DNA of 64,000 nucleotides from the NCBI GenBank assembly GCA_033064195.1, contig JARBJD010000179.1, forward strand, positions 88,520 through 152,519, read 5' to 3'. The position numbers were made by a program, and so were the translations under genes. The notes below the pieces were generated by a model. That model was not told where the DNA came from, searched no databases, and saw only the letters and a list, made by a program, of their open reading frames with translations. Positions 55,977-64,000 of this stretch are shown here, piece by piece. This stretch comes from Blattamonas nauphoetae (taxonomy: Eukaryota; Preaxostyla; Oxymonadida). How positions within the stretch are numbered: the first letter of the stretch is position 1; every line of letters starts with the position of its first letter.

Positions 55977-57403
55977 ATGAGTAGACCGTATTTGAATTCA
56001 ACACAAATTGATCGAATAGTGAAGAACCTCCTGGACAACACGTTCCATTCCAAGACAAAAATATACAATGTCACACTTACGTTTTCACAAAGTTTACCAA
56101 CCTATCATGTCAATGATTCCAATGGAGAATACAACGCAAATGATGAGACATACTTCAATGATTGGCTGAATGGAGAATTACCTCCTGATTTAAACATTGT
56201 TGATGGAAAAATTGTAGTTCAACGATTTGTGAAACAATTCACCGGATGGATCCTCAGTAACAACGATGCAAGACAAGCATACAGAGCATATCAACGATAT
56301 TATCAGGAAGCACAGAATAGTCATTTTAATCAACCACCAGCAATCGTCATTCCAACACAACTTCCCCAACCAATTGCTATTGAACCTCCGGAATCTCCAA
56401 TCATTCCTGGACAGAAGAGAAACCCGACATCAATTGGTTCAGACTATGAATTCCCGATGAAAGAGATGAGGTTTGAAGATGATGATCTACTGATCCCCAA
56501 GTCACCAGATCCACGTCCAAAGGTGAGTATTGCCAAAAGCTTCATACCCTCAGTGAGAGAGATCAACAAGGTCGAACCAACTCTCCCCTCAGGAGGGTTC
56601 GAAGCCTTTAGCAAGACGACAAGGCAAGTACTGAACATGTTGGAACAAGTGAAAGGTTATTTTGACCATCAACAGAAGGACAATTCAGAGGAGGAACAAA
56701 TAAAAGCCGAGCATTCAATGATGGACAATCAACATAAAATGGAACAATTCATTGACAAACAGATCGTTGAATCAAAGAAACTGAATCGAAATATGTTTAT
56801 TCTCTCACATGTAAGCAGAACTCTCGGAAATGATGAAACTGAGTTCATTTTAGCACATCCAAAACAAATCCCATTTGGTGGAAGATCTTTTCAGGAATGG
56901 TACGATGAATATGTTCACAGATGGGATTCTGCTCATCCAAGGAAAATACGGAGGGACAAAGGAGGTGGTGCGACGATTATTGATCAACCAAAAATACAAA
57001 CAGTTGTGACAAAAATACAATATCCTTTTCGATCAAAGATACAATTTATGTCCAAAGACATCACTGGAGATTCAGAAAAGACATCAGACAAAAAGGTTCC
57101 TCAGAAGTGTGACAGACCGTACTTCTCTCCCAAGTTTGGATCATGGGAAATTGATCTTGTTTTTATCCAATCACCAACGTCGAAAACAGTTCTTCAGATC
57201 TACCTCTTCGCCATTAATATCAACACCAAATACTTGGTAGTAATTCCTGTTCTGGATAAATCATGGAGCAAAGTCAAGACTGCAATCAATGACCTGATAA
57301 ATCATCGTGGAGTTCACGTCAACAACATACGTGGGGATGGAGAAGCAGCATGGACAAGTGGAGAAGCATCAACGTATTTCAAGCAACAGAGAGTCAGTAC
57401 ATA
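55977..57403 (+). mobile_element. Polinton P2 integrase region, first part
   Basis: The gene starts at 55977, 24 bp after the polymerase stop. The first 330 residues are specific to this element group and include a charged helical part (KMEQFIDKQIVESKKLNRNM). The retroviral-type (RVE) integrase core follows, with FGSWEIDLVFIQSPTSKTVL, NTKYLVVIPVL and NNIRGDGEAAW. The gene is interrupted by the pogo-like transposon at 57404. Fossil copy. Confidence 0.75.
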
Positions 57404-59428
57404 CCATGTGGATCCAACCCGACCACATGGCTCTAACCCGGCCACAAACGGTCGAAATCCAAGCCAAATCACTGAAAAAGAGATCAGAAAAGCTTTCTCA
57501 CAATTATCAACTTTGAACTCATTTCATAAAAAAAGGATCTTTTACAGCGTTTTTGTATGAATATCTGAAATGGACACGAAGAAATGCGAAATTGAAGAAG
57601 ATGAAAAACCACAACTTTTATGTCAAAACAAAGTGACGATCGTCTGTCTGTCAGAGACTGTCACAGCATTCTTTCAACATCGGAATACCGAACAATGACT
57701 TCTCCGACCAGAAAGGGCTGGGAGTTATACTCTTCACACAACGTGTCGATGCGAACGGTGGCCGAAACCAATGTCACTTCACTCTCTTCACTAAGGCGAG
57801 CATCGAGAGCAACAAATGAAGGAAGGCGTGTTGGATGCAGTGGACATCCTCCACTTTTATCGGAAGAAGCGGAAGCGGAACTGGAAGAAAGATGTCTCAA
57901 ATCGATTCCTGAACAGGGTGGAATCATCATATCGGCCTTGATTCCAATTGTATCACAGTTTTTTTTCAAAATCTCATTTCTTTAGGCCAATGAAGTCTAT
58001 CAGAAATATCGAAAAGATGTTGACGATGATAGAATTTTGGAAAGAAGCTTTATGAAGTCGTTCATCAAACGCTCTCCTACTCTCCAGACGTCCTTCCCAC
58101 TCACCCTCGAACCAGAACGAAGATCAGCATACACAATCCCAACAATGAATCAGTGGCAGATTTTTATCACCGATCTTCTCTCCAGGTTCAACATCAAACC
58201 TATCAATTTGTTCAATCTCGACGAGACTTCACTTCGGATTGACGGAAAATGAAATGTCTCGTCGTTCATCGTCACTCCGACTCAATACCCGTTGTAGTCT
58301 CCACCAAACGCGTGAAAAATGCAAGCATAGTGCTGTGCGTGTGTGCAGATGGATCCAGTCTCCCGCTCATCTTTTGTGGAGTAAGAAAAGCCAGCTCCTG
58401 AATTTCAAGAACTGTCTGCATTCAATGTTACCTGCCACTACAACAACGAAGGCTACATGACAACTCCAATATTCAAGGAAATTTTGGAAAAACACATATT
58501 TCCACAAATCGATTCTAAAAGAGGGAAAAAAGCAAGTACTGACAAGGCTCTTCTTCTAATGGACGGTCATCCGTCAAGAAACGACCAATCCATTCACAAA
58601 CTCGCTGAGGACCACAATATAGTCTTAGCACTGCTCCCAGCACATTCGACAAATCTCACTCAACCTTGTGACAGGTATATCTTTGCTCGATTTAAGGCTG
58701 AATTACAACGACAGTTCAACAGTGAGAGCGGAACGAGTATCAGTTCATATCGATCGGAGCTTACTCGCGTTCTCCCATCGGCACTTTCTTCGGCAACACA
58801 TCCTGATGTCATAAAATCCTCGTGGGCTGTGTGCGGTCTCCACCCGCTGAATATTTCGACTCTTGTCGATCAAATGACGAAAATGCATGAGAAACAGACA
58901 AAACTGAAAAAAACCAAGGGAAGTCCAGATGATCCAAAGACAGCCTCCACACTGTATGGACAGTGCAAGTATCGAGCTCGATTGCTCAATTTCGTTCAGA
59001 CACCTCCGTCGGAACCTTCTCTTCCAATTGTGCCGGTCAAACGACCAAATTCAACAAAATATCATCTGACGATATCCAAGACAATCAAACCAACTCCCAA
59101 ACTTAAGCAGACAACACTCCAATTCGGTGTCTCTTCATCAAAGCAATAATTTGACACAATACAGTGGATTTCCAGCAGTTCAGATTTTTATCTCATCTCA
59201 TTCGATTTTAAGTGACCAAAACATTTTTTGAAACGATCTGAATTTCTCCGAGAATACCAACTTCTAATTGGGACCGAACAGGAATTTGGGTTTAAACTGT
59301 GAAACTGTGTTATTCTCTCTTATTTTTAGAAAGAAACCCACTGAAAGATGAGAAAAACGATGTGAAGAAAGATGGTCGTTTATCTTGTGGTCGGGTTGAA
59401 GCCATGTGGTCGGGTTGGATCCACATGG
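57404..59428 (+). mobile_element. Pogo/Tigger-like DNA transposon inserted in the Polinton integrase
   Basis: 2025 bp, with 44-bp inverted ends (57404-57447 and 59385-59428) starting CCATGTGGATCCAACCCGAC and differing at about three positions. A TA duplication lies at 57402-57403 and 59429-59430, as expected for the Tc1/mariner/pogo group. It carries its own transposase (57620-59149). The insertion is later than P2. The AACCCG motif in the ends recalls the end of the element at 1-1529. Confidence 0.9.
57620..59149 (+). pseudogene. Pogo/Tigger-like transposase, frame-disrupted
   Basis: Exon 1 (57620-57949) encodes a basic HTH-like part (VSMRTVAETNVTSLSSLRRA). A 36-nt GT-AG intron (57950-57985) keeps phase into exon 2 (57986-58252), which reaches FNLDETSLRIDGK, the first DDE block, and then a TGA. 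Between about 58252 and 58457 the coding sense moves through other frames (CLVVHRHSDSIPVVVSTKRV, then SAFNVTCHYNNEGYM), so at least two shifts lie there. From 58457 the frame is open to 59149 with LLLMDGHPSRN and LLPAHSTNLTQPCDRYIFAR, the second and third DDE blocks, and a basic C-terminal tail. The copy is inactive as read, though it kept clean ends. Confidence 0.8.
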
Positions 59429-59430
59429 TA

Positions 59431-59965
59431 CTTCACAAGTTCACCATTCACAAATCATAACAGAATTGTCGATCGAGTGATAAGAACAATCAGAGATGGA
59501 TTCCAAGACAATGGAATTCAGATGGCAAATCATTCACTGATGAATCAGATGGTGAACTACTACAATATGACTCCACATCGAGCATACTGGAACAAGTTCA
59601 CCCCGCAGCAAGCACAAAACAATCGTGAAATCGAAGCATTGTACATTTCCTCATGTGAAGAACACTTGAAGACCATCCAAAGACAACAGACAACTCAGAT
59701 GCTTTGGCGATACAAACCAGGAAACATTCTGTTGATCCACCTTGATTTGGACAAGACTGTTGCCAAATTTCAGAAGAAGCGAAGACAGTTTCAATTTGTT
59801 GGACAATTCATTGAGTACAAACACGGAAATGTTGTAGCTACACTTCTGAATGGACTCACGTGTCTACCAAAACAGTGTACGTTCCAATCCAACACACAAA
59901 ATATCATGCTGCTTCCATTGATGATTTATCACCAGAATTCATTGATGAATTCAATATCGTTTAAT
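59431..59965 (+). mobile_element. Polinton P2 integrase region, second part
   Basis: Integrase coding sense continues after the transposon, with NRIVDRVIRTIRDGFQDNGI, MVNYYNMTPHRAYWNKFTP and a C-terminal chromatin- or DNA-binding-like part (KPGNILLIHLDLDKTVAKFQ, GQFIEYKHGNVVATLLNGL). Spacing and motif order match Polinton integrases. Fossil copy. Confidence 0.7.
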
Positions 59966-60395
59966 TTCAGAAGTGTTTCAAATTTTTTTATTCTGTTTAA
60001 AATGATTCGGAACAGTTTAGAACAGTTTGGAAAAGATTCAAAGTTTTAGAACATTTTGATAAAGATCTAAAGATTTTAGAACCGTTTGATCCCGAACAGA
60101 ACTGTTTTGAAAACATCTATGATTTTCAGAAGTTTTGGAAAAGAACAGAAAAGATCTGAACGAATACACCACTCAGAAACTGAATCGGTTGATCAGAATT
60201 GATGGATACAGAATCACAAAAATAAGAGGTGAGATTGCACTTCGAAAATAAACAATGACATCATTGGTGAATCCAACTTCTTCTCGATTGATCAAAGATT
60301 ATCTGACATTGAAGAATCAATTCGAACGTTGACAGACACTATTGGAAACCTGATACAAGAATTATCGGACACTCCGAATTAGTTCGATCTCCGAT
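59966..60395. other. Degenerate stretch of P2 between integrase and ATPase
   Basis: 60000-60180 is a low-complexity run built from TTTAGAAC and TTTTGGAAAA-like words. At about 60253-60380 a short coiled-coil-like reading (FFSIDQRLSDIEESIRTLTD) may be the remnant of a small P2 gene. Confidence 0.4.
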
Positions 60396-61110
60396 CTTAG
60401 AACTTTGTTCGCTCCATCCTTGTTGATCTCTGTCAGTGCTACTCCATCTGTATTGTATCGAAGAATGATTGCTTCACATTTTGTTTTCGTTGATAGATGT
60501 TCCAGAACTGTCGAATATCAATTGGTGAGTTCAACTGAGGATAGACTCGACTGATTCGTTCTTTGTTGAATCCTCCAAAAATCCACATCGAATCAATGTT
60601 TGACTTCATGTCTGCTGACAAACTGAAGAGCTCATGCATTGTCAGAAAGAATGTGAATTTCGGTTGTCGATTCTCCAACAATAAGTCCATCATTGTCATT
60701 CTATTTTGGATGTTCTTCGTTCACCAAGAATTCTACGGCAATCATCAAGAAGGATAATCGTTTGTAGATTCTTCACTGAGAAATCATCAATTGCCACTGA
60801 TTGTCAATAATTTCTTCATAAGCTGCCTTTGATTGAGACAATTCCAAAAGAAATGGTAGTGCTTCATCATACTTGACCTTCACATAAGAACGTTCAGGAT
60901 TGGTTTGAATTTGTCGAATGTTGGATCAATGTTCTTATCAGTGACAAAGACAAACAGGTGAAAGAGTTCATTTCTGACTTGAACATTCTGGAGCTTGGCA
61001 ACTTCTCGAAGAGCATTAAAGGTTTTCCACTTCCTCTGTTTCCAACGAGGACATTAACACTATTGCGATTGAAATTTAAGTCTGGATGAATTTGTGATTG
61101 CACTTCATGA
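60396..61110 (-). mobile_element. Polinton P2 packaging ATPase (A32/FtsK-HerA type) remnant
   Basis: The minus strand shows a P-loop-like VNVLVGNRGSGK near the N-terminus, a TIILLDDC Walker B-like block in the middle, and a C-terminal FGGFNKERISRVYPQLNSPI with NIYQRKQNVKQSFF. This order and the opposite orientation to polymerase and integrase fit Polinton genome-packaging ATPases. The copy is broken. Confidence 0.65.
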
Positions 61111-61199
61111 GAAACATTCCTATTAGATGCTTCACTTATTTTGCATTCACATATGCTGTAAGAGATATATTTGATCTTTGCATTTATGATTTATCACTA

Positions 61200-64000
61200 A
61201 TTAAAATATAGTTTGGATTTTTATTTTTATGAAATACACAGATGTCAAAAGATAGTGTACCAAAAACAGCAAGAAAAGCACAACCAAAGAGCGAAATTGA
61301 GCTATTCACAAGATACTCAAGCAGCAATGAAACGAATCTATGCTGATGATGACATAAGAACAAAATTCAATTCTGCACTCAGTAGTGTTCCATCAGCGTT
61401 AGAGTACATTGAAAGGACTGGACAAAACTGGAATGTTCAAATGGAAAAACATGGTAAAGTTCCTGATGTAATGATTTATGACAAAGCTAGTGATCTAATT
61501 GCCTTGAATGGGTTCATGGCATACTGATAGTGAATATAATCGTTGAGACGTACTATTCAATGAATCCAACGCCAGATATGCGAGACAACAATATATTCAA
61601 TAAATCATGGAAGATGGAATTTCAAGGAACTGGAACTAGAATGAGAATAAACGATCATGCAATAATGAAGAAAGCGGTTGATGTTTTGAAGGTGTATCGA
61701 GCCAGTAAAGATCATCCAGTTGACGTTAGCAATGGAATCTTGGACAATATGGTTCAATTCAATTCAGTCTAAAATAGCATCAAAGATGTGGGACAAATGG
61801 CTTGAAGACAATGTTCAAAACTTTGTAAGCACAAATGAAGAATGCCAGAGTTAAGAACAGAAAAGATTTCAAAGAACTGGTAAACCCATTTTCTTGAGAT
61901 AACGACAAAAATCCAACATATTTTCTAGGTCAATACAATGTTGAAATATCAACAATTCTGAATCAACTGACAAATGAAGCATATCGAACAAGAGATGCAG
62001 GACAGTACCAACAAGTGTATATGCCTGAATATGCTCGATTCACATGGAGAAAGATATGGTGATTAAAACATAAATATATTTTTTATGAAAGTGATGCAGC
62101 CAATTCTAAGTTGTCAATTTACAGAAACACACAAGCTCTTCTTCAGTTCCAACGTCAATCACAGCATCATCGATAACAAAGGATCAACTTCTGGAAGACA
62201 AAAAGCTGGAAGATCGTAATGAACAAGGAGCAAATGTTGAAATGAACAATGAATCAGGTATTTATGATCCACTCGAGATTTATCCATCTGCTCCAATTCA
62301 AAGTCGTTCCCTTCGTTGAGTACACATCTAATATAGCAGCATTCAAAGATCAACTTTGCTTGTGTACAAAAATGCATTCGCATGTGAAACTCTTGAATAA
62401 TCTCATTGAACCATCGAAGAAACTTATCACAAACCAAAGTGATTTATGTGCACTGATTGCAACACTGACTGGTATTAATGATGTGGTGATCGAATGGATG
62501 ATTTATCTGACAAATGCCTATGTCTGAATAAACTCCCAGTGTTTCGAACCATTTTCAAGATCCTTGTTGGCATTGCAGCATTCAACACCATCCTCAATTA
62601 TGGAATTTCACTCACGAAAGCAATACCGAGATAAATATTTAATGAATTGTATTTTTATTTTTACATAAATGGCACCAGGAAGTTTCAACAAACTCAAAAA
62701 ATATTGGCAAACAATTCTTTCAATTCATCAAACCTCTAGCTCCAACGTTGCTTCAAGTCGGTGGTGGCTTGCTCTGAACCAGACAACAAATTTGGACAAA
62801 CTGCAGGAGGGATCCTCAGTGGATTAGGAGGAATGATGGATGTATACCAGCAAAACAAAGCAATGAATCAGTCACAAAGCCTCAACGACAGGACTTTCAG
62901 ATCAAAGACCACAAATGATTGATTATGAACCGCCACGAAATTCTCGGTACGTTAATGATGACATAATCGTCAAATTCAAAGATTCAATTCAAGGTTTATA
63001 AAGAAATGTAAATCCAGTTTTATTTTACAGAAATGGCACCAGGTTGGTTATCAAAATTAGGAGTCAGTAAAACCATTCTCATTTTGAATCTCATTCCCTT
63101 CGTTGGACCAGTGATTTCTAAGATTGCAGACAGGAGTGGAGATGATTCCAGACGTGAAATCGGACCAACAAATTCATGCAGAAAGATGGTACAATATGAG
63201 CAAGCAATCAATGAAGGAAACATTGCAGTTGCGAATCAGCTCAGAGGTGAAATACTGAGACTGGAAGAAAGCTGAAGCCGAAGCAAAGTTAAAGAAAGTG
63301 AAAAGAAATAATCAATATTGTTTTGATAAAATGAACTCACACATTACATCATCTGACAAATAAAGACATGGAGCCTCAACTCTGACCGGAAACACCACTG
63401 GATCAATCAAGTATACAGAGATGATATTCGAATACAACAATTAATGTCTGAACATCACATCAATTTCCTCTTGAATGATGGAGCCTACAATTCAGGAGTT
63501 ATCAGAGAATTCACGATTCTACAAAGGACAGGAAATAATCATTCCACTCACTGTAATCAAGACATTTGCCAAATCGATGATTCCTTCATCACATTCACAA
63601 CGACTTTGAAAGTCAACAATTGGGACATTACCCCAGACAAAGTTGGATCATACTCTGAAAGAATATTTATGTTCGTAGGACTGAAGCATTCAAAACACTA
63701 GTAGATTTACTGTTCTTCACAACAATCAAAGAATCATCAACTGCAAACAATGATGTATCCATGAATCTCACATCTACAATGGATAAAACCAAAGAGTCAA
63801 TTGGAGAATCGTAAACATGCACACACGCCATGGCAAATGGAACCATGACGAATCTGTTGCTGGTGTCTATATTCCATTGTCAGACTTCACATCGGTGTCA
63901 CAAGCTGGTCATTTCACCGATTACAATAAAGGTACCGATACGTGTGTCAATCAACCTTGAAGATCTTCTCATTTTCTCTGGAATGACTGACTATCAAATG
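61200..64000 (+). mobile_element. Polinton P2 virion-gene block, decayed
   Basis: A series of short coding remnants, several preceded by a T-rich block and ATG (61242, 62669, 63033). Readable parts: SALSSVPSALEYIERTGQNW near 61380; YRTRDAGQYQQVYMPEYARF near 61980; a small hydrophobic protein at 63033 (TILILNLIPFVGPVISKIAD); and from about 63370 a beta-rich product (INFLLNDGAYNSGVIREFTI, then GKWNHDESVAGVYIPLSDFT) that could be a capsid protein. Position and order suit minor and major capsid genes, but I cannot confirm which. Broken copy, running off the window. Confidence 0.5.

Larger units (their letters stand above)
50463..64000 (+). mobile_element. Polinton (Maverick) P2, continuing past the window end
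   Basis: Parts in order: small repeat protein (50906-51490), protein-primed DNA polymerase (51535-55953), integrase region (from 55977, interrupted by a pogo-like transposon at 57404-59428), packaging ATPase on the minus strand (about 60396-61110), then a virion-gene block to the window end. Polymerase, retroviral-type integrase and A32-type ATPase together define the Polinton group. The first two genes look whole. The remainder is broken, with on the order of ten breaks besides the insertion. It is a fossil copy, probably of moderate age, since its polymerase is still close to that of P1. Confidence 0.85.

Overview
The window reads as nuclear DNA of a flagellate protist, most likely an oxymonad close to Blattamonas nauphoetae. 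This rests on my memory of its protein families and was not searched. The signs are: long secreted beta-helix (pectin-lyase-like) proteins rich in Ser, Thr and Cys; a single-pass receptor with a degenerate kinase-like tail; a multi-copy helical (ARM/HEAT-like) family; very short GT-AG introns (31-50 nt in one fully resolved gene); and many DNA transposons and Polinton remains.

Layout. 1-4.6 kb: two members of the ARM-like family, one cut by a pogo/Tigger-like transposon whose end lies at 1529. 5.6-17.8 kb: an intact 1740-residue receptor-like pseudokinase and, upstream of it in tandem, a decayed relative without membrane or kinase-like parts. 18.2-19.9 kb: a five-exon gene of unknown function. 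20.4-26.4 kb: an ARM/coiled-coil gene split near its 3' end by a 3853-bp element with 113-bp inverted ends, a perfect 9-bp target duplication and host-like coding sequence inside, i.e. a Pack-MULE-like gene-capture element. 26.8-31.5 kb: a decayed, membrane-less receptor pseudogene and an intact single-pass beta-helix protein. 31.8-34.0 kb: a pogo-like transposase gene split by a 521-bp hAT-like MITE, then a fossil reverse-transcriptase/RNase H fragment.

34.3-49.0 kb holds an old partial Polinton (P1) whose DNA polymerase gene is split by a 10,440-bp segment (35038-45477). That segment has inverted ends and a 5-bp target duplication, and it carries a host-type WD40 gene. The WD40 gene is itself split by a compound inverted-repeat element that contains a receptor pseudogene fragment. 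49.0-50.2 kb: a 185-bp tandem array with an inverted copy (foldback structure). From about 50.5 kb to the window end: a second, fuller Polinton (P2) with a small repeat protein, a 1472-residue protein-primed DNA polymerase, an integrase split by a 2025-bp pogo-like transposon, a packaging ATPase and a decayed virion-gene block.

How the parts relate. The receptor and beta-helix proteins are surface or secreted host proteins; the pseudokinase tails may bind partners rather than catalyse phosphorylation. The rest is a record of nested insertions. The strongest candidates for something undescribed are the gene-carrying inverted-repeat segments at 22.5-26.3 kb and 35.0-45.5 kb, and the HNH-like module embedded in the Polinton polymerase.
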